A DNA stretch of 64,000 bases from Myxococcaceae bacterium (GTDB lineage Bacteria; Myxococcota; Myxococcia; Myxococcales; Myxococcaceae), in assembly GCA_016793095.1 (NCBI GenBank), contig JAEUJQ010000035.1, forward strand, positions 124,001 through 188,000, given 5' to 3'. This document shows, in pieces, positions 55,430-63,600 of the stretch. The notes below the pieces were generated by a model. The model was not told the DNA's origin. It saw nothing but the letters and a program-made list of their open reading frames with translations, and made no database searches. Each line of letters opens with the position of its first letter. Position 1 is the stretch's first letter. The translations under genes were made by a program, and so were the position numbers.

Positions 55430-57461
55430 CGCCCTCCGCTTCTCTCCTGAAGTCCTTCGTCGACTTGGTGAGGAGTTGGTCCCGAACCCTGACCAGGGCA
55501 TTCTCGAACTGGCCAAGAACTCCTACGACGCTGACGCCAGCTCGTGCGAGGTGAGCCTTGCCAATGCCGATGTCGCAGGTGGGACCATCGTAATCTCCGA
55601 CGACGGGATCGGCATGACTCCCGACGACATCACGGAAAGCTGGCTCGTCCTCGGCCACTCGTCCAAGAGCGAAAAGGAGCTGACCGACAAGCAGCGGGTT
55701 CCGGTCGGCGACAAGGGCCTTGGCCGGCTTGCTGCCATGCGGCTTGGGAGTGAGGTGACGCTTCGAACTCGCCCCAGTTCGAGGCCCGGCAAGGAGTACT
55801 CGGTCGAAATCAACTGGGCCCGCTACGACTCGGCGGCGACCGTCGAGAGCGTGAAGCTCTCGATTGATGAGCGAAAGACCAAGGAGAAGAACGGCACCAC
55901 CATCGAGGTCAGGAACCTCACTTCGGCACTAGGCCGCAAGGAGGTGCAACGACTGGCCCGATCGCTACTGCTGCTATCCGACCCGTTCAACGACCAGTTC
56001 GGCTTCAGGCCGTACTTGCGATCCCCTCAGTTTGCGGACCTCGAAGAGTTGGTCAAAGGGGCGTACTTCTCCGAGGCAGAGTATCACCTGGTCGCTTCCC
56101 TCGACGATTTGGGGTCGCCCAAGGCGAAGGTGTTGGACTGGAGCGGCAAGGTCCTCTGGGAGGCATCACCGAAGGACTTCGGGGAATCCGGCTACTCCAC
56201 GCCAGCGTGCAAGTTCGACCTTTGGACATTCGTCCTCCTTGCAAAGGAGTTCACGACCAAGCAGGTCACGATGGGCGAGGTCCAAAAGTGGCTGGAGGTC
56301 GTTGGTGGCGTCCACCTCTACCATGGCGGCCTTCGGGTCCATCCGTATGGCGACCCCGGTCACGATTGGCTCGACATGAATCTGTCTCGGGCACGAAACC
56401 CCGAGTTTCGACCATCGACCAACAACTCGATCGGGAAGGTCGATATTGCGGACCCGACCAACCGCCTGCGCCAGAAGACGGACAGGTCAGGGTTCGTTGA
56501 GACCGATGAATTCCGAGAGCTGAAGCGTTTCCTCAAAGACGCTTTGGACTGGATGGCCAAGAAGAGGCTGGCTGCACGGGAGCAGCGTCGAAGCCTGCGC
56601 CGAACCTCACCACCCAAGCAGGTCCGGGCCGCACAGACAGCGCTCACCAAGGCAATCAAGAAGGTCCCGTCGACTGTCCGGTCCGACATCGAAAAGGCGG
56701 TGGGGACGCTGGAAGCGTTACGAATCAAGGAGTCAGAGGCGCTGCGAGAGGACCTGGAGCTGTACCGAACTCTCAGCACGGTCGGCACCACCGTTGCGGT
56801 TTTCGCTCATGAGTCAGCGAAGCCGGTGACGCAGATTGAGAACATGTCCAACGAGCTCGGGCGTCGCCTCCGCAAGGAGCTACCCAAGAACGAGGGCCTC
56901 TTCTCTAAGCCTCTTGAACTCATTCAGCGAGCAGCCAAGGCACTTCGTAGCTTCGCCAAGTTGCCAATCGATCTCCTTCGGCGAGAAAAGCGCCGCTCGG
57001 GTCAGGTGGATGTTCACGTGGCGGTCGAGGGAATTGCCGCACTCTTTGAGCCCTTCCTTGCCGACTCGAAGATTGACCTCCAGAAGAGCTTGGCCCCAGA
57101 ACGCCCGCTGATTCAGGGAAGTGTGGCCTCGCTCGAAGCGGTGCTCGCCAATCTCGTGACCAACAGCATCAATGCGTTCCACTCCGAGCGCTCGGTCACA
57201 AGCAAGCGCCGAGTTGAGATAGCCACGCTCTGTTCGGGAGACACGGTCACGCTGGTCGTTCGAGACAACGGTCCGGGCATCGAGGGGATTGACCTTGAGG
57301 ACATCTGGCTCCCTGGTCAATCGACCACGCCAGGCGGAACTGGCCTCGGGCTTACGATCGTGCGTGACTCCGTCGCCGACTTGGGTGGACGGGTTTCCGC
57401 TGTTGCGCACGGCCCGCTGGGTGGCGCAGAGGTAACGGTCGTTCTTCCGCTACTGCGATAA
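55419..57461 (+). CDS. Double-GHKL ATPase with histidine-kinase-like half
   Basis: 680 residues with two GHKL ATP sites. First module (about 10-250), Hsp90/MORC-like: N box with E30 and N34 in ELAKNSYDADA, DDGIGM, and GDKGLGRLAAMRLG. Then a helical part with VFAHESAKPVTQIENMS (H464), which resembles the phosphorylated His region of histidine kinases. Second module (about 545-680): LANLVTNSINAF, VRDNGPGIEG and GGTGLGLTIV, the kinase-type ATP site. No membrane segment. It may sense DNA or a ligand by the first module and phosphorylate the receiver protein encoded 10 bp downstream. Overlaps the methyltransferase gene by 11 bp. Confidence 0.8.
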   Translation: MATSALRFSPEVLRRLGEELVPNPDQGILELAKNSYDADASSCEVSLANADVAGGTIVISDDGIGMTPDDITESWLVLGHSSKSEKELTDKQRVPVGDKGLGRLAAMRLGSEVTLRTRPSSRPGKEYSVEINWARYDSAATVESVKLSIDERKTKEKNGTTIEVRNLTSALGRKEVQRLARSLLLLSDPFNDQFGFRPYLRSPQFADLEELVKGAYFSEAEYHLVASLDDLGSPKAKVLDWSGKVLWEASPKDFGESGYSTPACKFDLWTFVLLAKEFTTKQVTMGEVQKWLEVVGGVHLYHGGLRVHPYGDPGHDWLDMNLSRARNPEFRPSTNNSIGKVDIADPTNRLRQKTDRSGFVETDEFRELKRFLKDALDWMAKKRLAAREQRRSLRRTSPPKQVRAAQTALTKAIKKVPSTVRSDIEKAVGTLEALRIKESEALREDLELYRTLSTVGTTVAVFAHESAKPVTQIENMSNELGRRLRKELPKNEGLFSKPLELIQRAAKALRSFAKLPIDLLRREKRRSGQVDVHVAVEGIAALFEPFLADSKIDLQKSLAPERPLIQGSVASLEAVLANLVTNSINAFHSERSVTSKRRVEIATLCSGDTVTLVVRDNGPGIEGIDLEDIWLPGQSTTPGGTGLGLTIVRDSVADLGGRVSAVAHGPLGGAEVTVVLPLLR

Positions 57462-57471
57462 AGGACGCTGC

Positions 57472-58143
57472 ATGAGGGTCTCAATCATCGACGACGATCC
57501 GAGCACGGCGGAGGGAACCGCTGTGCTTATTGAGGGAGCGGGACACGAGCCTGTCTTCATTCACAAACTGCCACGCAAGGTCGCTGAGGCTGCCACGCTC
57601 GTCGTCGGCCAAAGCGACGCCCTGGTGTGCGATCACCGCCTGCAGCCGAGGAATCTTGCGAAGTACTACGGTGCCGAACTGGTGGCGTCAGTCATGCAGT
57701 TGGGCAAGCCCGGTGTGCTCCTGAGTCAGTTCATCGGCCCAGACAACGACGTCTCAATTCGGCGATGGCGCAAGAGCCTTCCCGTCGTGCTGGCCCGTGA
57801 CGCTCTGGACGTGGACCGAATTGCAGCGGGCTTGGATTTCTGCGCCGCCGAGATTGCCGGCAACATCACCCCTGAGAGGCGCGCGGTCAGGCAGCTCTTC
57901 CGTGTCGAGGATACCGGGGAGGAGAGCAGGCAGAAGGTGGCCGACGTTGTCGTCCCTGGCTGGAGGGCAACGAAGGCAGTGCGAATCCCGCTAGACCTGT
58001 TCCCCAAGGACCTTAGGAAGAAGGTCAAGCGAGGGGCTCGGTTCTTCGCTCTCATCAACGTCGGCGCACAGTCGGACGAGGAACTGTTCTTCGAGAAGTT
58101 CGAACTCGCAGCAGCGCCGGATGACACCGATGGCCTCAAGTGA
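57472..58143 (+). CDS. Receiver-domain protein of the island operon
   Basis: 223 residues. Residues 1-120 are a response-regulator receiver: acidic D7-D9 (IIDDDPSTAEG), phosphoacceptor D54 (ALVCDHRL), S85 (VLLSQF). The conserved Lys seems to be Arg (VVLARDAL, R109). The last 100 residues are not a known DNA-binding output (RAVRQLFRVEDTGEES, LFPKDLRKKVKRGARFFALIN). The start has AAGGA eight bases upstream. Its end overlaps the MBL gene. Likely takes phosphate from the GHKL protein or is regulated by it; this is inference. Confidence 0.7.
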   Translation: MRVSIIDDDPSTAEGTAVLIEGAGHEPVFIHKLPRKVAEAATLVVGQSDALVCDHRLQPRNLAKYYGAELVASVMQLGKPGVLLSQFIGPDNDVSIRRWRKSLPVVLARDALDVDRIAAGLDFCAAEIAGNITPERRAVRQLFRVEDTGEESRQKVADVVVPGWRATKAVRIPLDLFPKDLRKKVKRGARFFALINVGAQSDEELFFEKFELAAAPDDTDGLK

Positions 58144-59143
58144 CCTTCTGATTCTGGACGTTGGCCACGGGAACTGCGCCTTGGTTTCGGACGGGGCTGA
58201 TGCTGCAGTCGTCGATGCCCCTCAAGGCGCAACCCTTGTTGAGGCACTCGAACATCTTGGGACCAAGCGGATCAAGGCCGTGTACGTGTCTCACGCCGAT
58301 GCAGATCATGTGGGTGGCGTCATCGGCCTTCTGTCGAATCCTGACTTCTCGGTCGATGCGGTCTACGTGAATCCGGACTCGCACAAGGACAGCGACACTT
58401 GGCACGACTTTCGGTTCGCAGTGAAGGACGCACAACGGCGGAATGCCGCCCTGAAGGTCCATTCGGAACTCACGACCACAACGGTTTGTCCCAAGGTCTC
58501 CGGCCGGCACGAGATGCGTGTGCTGTGGCCAACGCCGGACATCGCCCTAGCCGGCTCTGGCGGCAAGGACCTCAAGGAGCGCCCGCTAACGTCCAACAGC
58601 ACCTCGGCGGTCATGCTCGTGACCAGCGAGGGGAAGAACTTGGCGGTGCTGTGCGGCGACATCGACGGAGTAGCGCTGGCCAACATTGAAGAAGACAAGA
58701 TCGAGATGAAGGCCCGTGTGCTGGTCTTCCCTCACCACGGAGGTTTGCCCCGCAGCGCCGCCCCCTTTGCGTTCGCCAAGGGCCTCTGTGCCCTAGTTTC
58801 CCCAGATGCCGTGGTCTTCTCGATGAGCCGCCGGGGGCACCGGAATCCGCTACCCGAGATCGTAGCCGGCGTGCGGGCGGCTGCGCCAAAGGCCTATGTA
58901 ATCTGCACCCAACTGTCGACGAACTGCTCAAGCAGCGACCCCAAGACAGCTCCGACCCACCTGAGTGCCGCTCCGAGTCAAGGCGCACGCCGACAACACG
59001 CATGTGGCGGGACACTCAGCCTCGACATGAGCTCATCGTTCGCTGTTCGAGCGCCAGATACCGTCAAGCACGGCTCGTTTGTTCAGAGCAATGCTCCGAC
59101 AGCTCTCTGCCTCGGCAAGGGACCCAAGGTACGTCCGAACTAG
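58121..59143 (+). CDS. ComEC/Rec2-like MBL-fold hydrolase
   Basis: 340 residues (ATG 58121; ATG 58130 also possible). The MBL core has VSHADADHVGGV (H58, D60, D62, H63), a GDIDG segment as the bridging Asp, and VLVFPHHGGLPRS as a ComEC-type HHGG motif. The N-terminal LLILDVGHGNCALV is typical for this branch. It lacks membrane helices and a DNA-uptake domain, so it is a stand-alone nuclease or phosphodiesterase. The C-terminal 60 residues carry two Cys and look disordered. It starts 14-23 bp inside the receiver gene and is the last operon gene; candidate effector. Confidence 0.75.
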   Translation: MTPMASSDLLILDVGHGNCALVSDGADAAVVDAPQGATLVEALEHLGTKRIKAVYVSHADADHVGGVIGLLSNPDFSVDAVYVNPDSHKDSDTWHDFRFAVKDAQRRNAALKVHSELTTTTVCPKVSGRHEMRVLWPTPDIALAGSGGKDLKERPLTSNSTSAVMLVTSEGKNLAVLCGDIDGVALANIEEDKIEMKARVLVFPHHGGLPRSAAPFAFAKGLCALVSPDAVVFSMSRRGHRNPLPEIVAGVRAAAPKAYVICTQLSTNCSSSDPKTAPTHLSAAPSQGARRQHACGGTLSLDMSSSFAVRAPDTVKHGSFVQSNAPTALCLGKGPKVRPN

Positions 59144-59173
59144 CCCGACGTTGGTAGCCGCTTGGCAAGCCGC

Positions 59174-59970
59174 TCACTCCGACTCAAACCCGTGCGAAGT
59201 GAACTTCAGAGTGTTGGCGTTCTCGGTCACTCGGCGAACGACGCCTTCCTTCACGCCGGACTCGACGTGGACCCGAATCTCCAGTGTCACCTCGGTCTTC
59301 GCCCCAGGAATCGTCGACAGGTGCTGGATGACTTCCTCGGCCACTCGGCCTGCGTCCCGACCGATTCGCATCGGGTCGAGCTTCACCGAACCGATGAACA
59401 GGTTGGGCGGCGGCTTGGTTGTCGGAGCTGCAGGGCCTGAGGCCTTCCCGGGCGATGTCGAGCCTGCCTTCGAGATGGCCTGAGTTCCCAGTGCCGGCGT
59501 TCCGGGTGCACCAGCGGCCTTCTCAATCTCCTGCTGTCGCTTGGCCACCGCCGGCTTCACCACCAGCGTCGCCTTCTCGATGACCGGCGCCGTCCCAGCT
59601 CCGAACTTCAAGCCGACGTAGCGTTTCTTGGTGTCGTCCCAGTTCGCAGCGATGGCGAACGTCTCGTCGACCAGAATGTTGCTGGCACCGTCGATGACGG
59701 CTCGGTGCAGCGCCTCTCGGTTCTTCAGCCTCGGCAGGTACAGGTAGCGGGTGAACCACTCGGCGAGCTGGCCCACCGACACGTGGTCCTTGTCGGTCCA
59801 GAGGTAGCGGTCGAGCTCCATGCGGAGCCGCACGCCTCCCATCTCGGGCATGAGCAGCTCCTCGCTGTTCAGCTTCGCCCCGGTCCTCTTCGCCAGGCCG
59901 TCGTTGCCACTGACCTTGAGCTCCTCCCAGCGCACCTCGGCGGTGGCGTTGGGCTGCGTCGGCACCAGAG
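59174..59970 (-). pseudogene. C-terminal fragment of a DUF499-type ATPase
   Basis: The minus-strand frame (formally from 60064) carries from about 59970 to 59174 the C-terminal part of DUF499 proteins: RWEELKVSGNDGLAKR, FTRYLYLPRLKNREALH, FAIAANWDDTKKRYVGL, and the end LKFTSHGFESE with GSVKLDPMRIGRDAGRVAEE before it. Complete DUF499 proteins are about 1000 residues and have an ATPase domain; here only some 265 residues remain. The N-terminal end is lost where the integrase fragment begins. These proteins occur in defence-linked gene sets with a methyltransferase. Not functional alone. Confidence 0.7.
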
Positions 59971-59988
59971 CGTGAATCCACGAGGCTC

Positions 59989-60442
59989 CGATTCGAAGGG
60001 TCGGCGAGACCGGAAGGTGCGGCTCACCGCCCGGCTCAAGACGGCCCTGAAGGCGAACCAGCATCTGCGTGGTGACCGGGTCCTCTGGCGTGACGACGTT
60101 GCCCAGGACGGGCGGAAGCTGACCGTCACCCAGGTGTTGTTGGCCAAGTGGATGTCACGGGCTCAGCGCCGAGCTGGGCTGAAGGTGACCGGCGGCATCC
60201 ACATCTTGCGCCACACGTTCTGCAGCCGGCTGGCAATGGCGGGCGCAACGCCCGTCGCCATCAGCACCATGGCCGGCCACCAGAGCCTGTCGACCACGCA
60301 GCGGTACCTGCATCTCTCTCCGGCGGCGATGGACCAGGCCATCGCCCTGCTCGACGCCGGAGCCGACCGGGCCGCCTCGCCCGAGCCGCAGTCGAACGAA
60401 GTCGTGGAAAGCGTCGTGGAAACGGGTGTTGGAACCGGCTGA
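59989..60442 (+). pseudogene. C-terminal half of a tyrosine integrase
   Basis: The frame from about 59989 (SKGRRDRKVRLTARLKTALK) to the stop at 60442 matches the C-terminal half of phage-type tyrosine recombinases: HILRHTFCSRLAMAG (His-x-x-Arg), AGHQSLSTTQRYLHLS (His and the nucleophilic Tyr). The first catalytic Arg and the arm- and core-binding N-terminus are absent. The open frame begins upstream at 59705 but that part is antisense to the DUF499 fragment. It is the integrase of the island, broken. Confidence 0.8.
60401..60424 (+). repeat. Right copy of the 24-bp terminal repeat
   Basis: Identical to 52133-52156, same direction. Here it is the end of the integrase frame (EVVESVVET) and lies 81 bases before the attachment repeat. 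Confidence 0.6.
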
Positions 60443-60456
60443 CGCCGGAGACAACA

Positions 60457-60496
60457 AGGCCCGGAGTTCCCTGATTTTCCAAGGAACTCCGGGCCT
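60457..60496. terminator. Strong hairpin downstream of the integrase fragment
   Basis: A perfect 14-bp stem joins 60457-60470 and 60483-60496 with a 12-base loop. It is a likely terminator between the integrase and the tRNA. It ends nine bases before the right attachment repeat. Confidence 0.6.
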
Positions 60497-60505
60497 CATC
60501 ACCGT

Positions 60506-60525
60506 GTCGGGGAGACAGGATTTGA
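60506..60525 (+). repeat. attR: 20-bp repeat in the tRNA 3' end
   Basis: The same 20 bases as 51984-52003. It covers the 3' acceptor strand and part of the T-arm of the tRNA gene plus one base outside. Confidence 0.85.
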
Positions 60526-60580
60526 ACCTGCGACCCCTTGGTCCCGAACCAAGTGCTCTACCAGGCTGAGCCACTCCCCG
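60507..60580 (-). tRNA. tRNA-Pro (anticodon CGG)
   Basis: 74-base cloverleaf on the minus strand: acceptor CGGGGAG/CTCCCCG with A73, D-arm GCTC-AGCCTGGTA-GAGC, anticodon stem CTTGG/CCAAG with loop TTCGGGA (CGG), T-arm GCAGG-TTCAAAT-CCTGT. CCA is not encoded. The 3' end is the integration site of the island; the gene is complete. Confidence 0.95.
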
Positions 60581-60669
60581 AACGACTCCGACTGAGTGCT
60601 GCAACGACGCCGGCCCTTGTGCCCGCCTGACGCCACGGTGTCAAGACTCCGCGCGCACCGCCGCCCGGA

Positions 60670-63600
60670 TCAGTTGCACGTCAACCGGCTCGCGTAGCTG
60701 CCCACCGGCGTCGCCCCGCTGGCCCCGTAGTACAGCCGCGAGAACGGCGCCCACGCCGCCAGCCCCACCTTGTTCCCCGGCCGGCAGTCCGGCTCCGCCC
60801 CGCACGCCCCGCTCGTCACCGGCACCTCCACCGCGCTCCCGAACGGCGTCCGCGACCCGGTCAAGTCGGTGAACCGCGTCATCACCTGCCGCTTGAACCC
60901 CGACGCGTCCACCACGAACCGGTTCGCCACGAACAACAGCCCCGTCGCGGTCGGCGTCACCCGCGGCCGCGTGATGGAGTCGACCCCGTTCTCGCGCGCG
61001 TAGTCGAGCCACGCGTACCCCCACGACCAGTACGGCGTGCCCGAGATGACCCGCGTGCCGAACGTGAGGTCCGCCGTCGGTGGCGTGTCTCCCGGGTCCT
61101 TCGTCACGTACGCCACCACCCACGGGCTCCGGCTCGCCGGCGAGGGGTAGAACGTCACGTCGGGCTCCGCCATCAGCCGCGGCGACGACACCGTGTACAC
61201 GACCTCCTCCGCCATCCACTTCCCGGTGCCGTCCTCGTTCACCTCGAAGAAGTTCAGGCTCTGCCCGGTCGTCAGGTAGCTGATGCCCACCTTCCTCAGC
61301 GCGCTCGAGCACGTCTGCACGCCCACCCAGTCGCTCACGTCCGAGTCCGCGCCCACCCCCGCCGGCATCGTCGCGCTCGGAGAGATGGTGCACGCGCCTC
61401 CACAGAGGTTCGTGTTCGTGATGCTGAACGCCGTCGCGCCCCCGTCCCCGTCGATGCGGTAGCGCGCCATGCGCACGCCGTTGTTCGCCGCCCCGCCCGA
61501 CTGCCGCCACACCACCACCACCTGCCGCCCGCTCACCCGCACCACCCGCAGGGAGTCGATCACCGCCCCGCTGCCCGCGTTGAACTGCGAGTACCGCAAG
61601 GCCCGCGACGCGCCCGTCGCCGCGTCCACGTAGAAGAGGTCGATCTCGGGGCTCGACGCCCACACGCCCGCCACCACGAACCCGTCGCCCGCCTGCGCCA
61701 TCGCCACGTCGAGGTACGTCAGCGAGGTGAACTGCGTCGGCGTGCCCGACGGCACACCCGCCGGGTCGAGCCGCTGGAACACCACCCCGCTCTGCCCCAC
61801 GCCCATCAGCAGCCCACCGCCCGCGAGCGCGTCGGTGCCCGACGTCTGCAGCCCGCCCTGACACCCGCCCGCCGAGTAGAAGTACGGCTGCACCTCGAGG
61901 TCCTGCCAGGCCGTGGTGCCCACGTTCGCCGTGGCCACCAGGAAGGGCTCGTCCACCACTCCGTCGCAGTCGTTGTCGAGGCCGTCACAGGCGCTCGGCG
62001 TCGGCGCGCCCGCGTCGGCGTTGCACAGCGTGCCCGTCTGCGCCGCGTTGCACACGATGGAGCCCGACCGCAGGCACACCCCCACCCCCGCCGAGCACGA
62101 GGTGCCCACCCCGGGGAACGGCTCGTCGACGCCGCCGGTGCAGTCATCGTCCAGACCGTTGCACCGCTCGGGAGACGGCTCCACGTTGCGCACGCACGAC
62201 AGGCCACCCGACACGCACGTCTGGGTGCCCGCGTTGCACACGCCCGCCTGCCCCGTGAGGCACGCCGCCCCGCCACCCGGGTTCCCCTCGTCCACCGCGC
62301 CGCTGCAGTTGTCGTCCACGTTGTTACAGAGCTCGGCCACGCCCGGCCTCACCGCCGCGCTGCCGTCGTTGCAGTCGAGGTTGTTCGTCACCCGCCCGCT
62401 CTGCACCGCGCACGACACCACCGCCTGCCCCGTCGCGTGGCCGTAGCCGTCCGAATCGCCGTCCACCCACCAGTTCTGCGTCGGCAGCCCCTCGTCGGTG
62501 AGCCCGTCGCAGTCGTCGTCGATGACGTTGCACGTCTCGGTCGCGCCAGGGCGAATGGCCGCCACCGCGTCGTTGCAGTCCTGGTCGTTCGTCACGCGCC
62601 CGGGCACCGGCTGACAGCTCGACTGCCCCGCCGACATTCGCGCGCCATAGCCGTCGACGTCCGCGTCCACGTAGTACGTGAGGAAGGTGAGGCCCTCGTC
62701 CGTGCTGGAGTTGCAGTTGTCGTCGATGCCGTTGCACACCTCGACCGCGGTCGGCTTCACCGCCGCGTTGAGATCGTTGCAGTCCGACGCGTTCGTCACC
62801 CACCCGCTGATGGGGGCGCACGAGTTCTGCGGCGACGAGCCCGCGCGGCCGAAGCCGTCACCGTCGCCATCGAGCCAGTAGTTCTGCGCCATCGCGCCGT
62901 TGTCGACCAGCATGTCGCAGTTGTCGTCGAGCCCGTTGCACACCTCGACCGCCCCTGGACGAATGGAGGCGTTCAGATCGTTGCAGTCGTCATTCGACAG
63001 GACGTGGCCTGGCGGCGCGTTGCACCGGTTCACCGCCATCGCGCCCAGCCTGCCGCGCCCGTCACCGTCCCCGTCGGGGTACCAGGCCTGCGTCGCGAGG
63101 CCCTCGTCCACCAGCATGTCGCAGTCGTCGTCCACCTGGTTGCACGTCTCGGTCGCGCCGGGTCGAATCGCCGCGTTGCCGTCGTTGCAGTCGGTCGCGT
63201 TCGTCACGCGCCCCGTCACCGGCTCGCACGCGCTCATCGGGGTGGAGCCCGCCTGCCCGGCGCCGTCACCGTCGCCATCGACGTAGTAGCTCGAGAAGGT
63301 GAGCCCGTCGTCTGGCGTCCCGTCACAGTCGTCGTCGGCGCCGTTGCAGCGCTCGGGCGCGCCGGGCTTCACCGTCGCGTCACCGTCGTTGCAGTCGCTC
63401 GCGTTCGTCACCCGGCCGGGCACGCTCTGGCAGGCGTTGAGCGCCGCGCCCGTGCCGAAGCCGTCGCCGTCCATGTCGGCGTAGTACGCGGTGAACGTGA
63501 GGCCGTCGTCGGGCGTGCCGTCGCAGTCGTCGTCGGCGCCGTTGCAGCGCTCGGGGGCGCCGGGCTTCACCGTCGGGTCGGCGTCGTTGCAGTCGGTGCC

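Larger units (their letters stand above)
51984..60525. mobile_element. Genomic island integrated at tRNA-Pro(CGG)
   Basis: A 20-bp direct repeat at 51984-52003 and 60506-60525 bounds it; the right copy lies in the 3' end of the tRNA-Pro gene, which stays complete. The integrase fragment is next to the tRNA, as usual for such elements. The genes inside have more A/T at third codon positions than the host genes outside. Contents: toxin-antitoxin pair, Cys/His repeat protein, XRE-methyltransferase-GHKL-receiver-MBL operon, DUF499 fragment, integrase fragment. With the integrase broken, the island can probably no longer move by itself. Confidence 0.85.

Noticed and set aside
53778-59143. A complete restriction-modification system
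   Set aside because: Regulator and methyltransferase fit, but none of the other proteins has a known restriction endonuclease motif; the MBL protein is a different fold.
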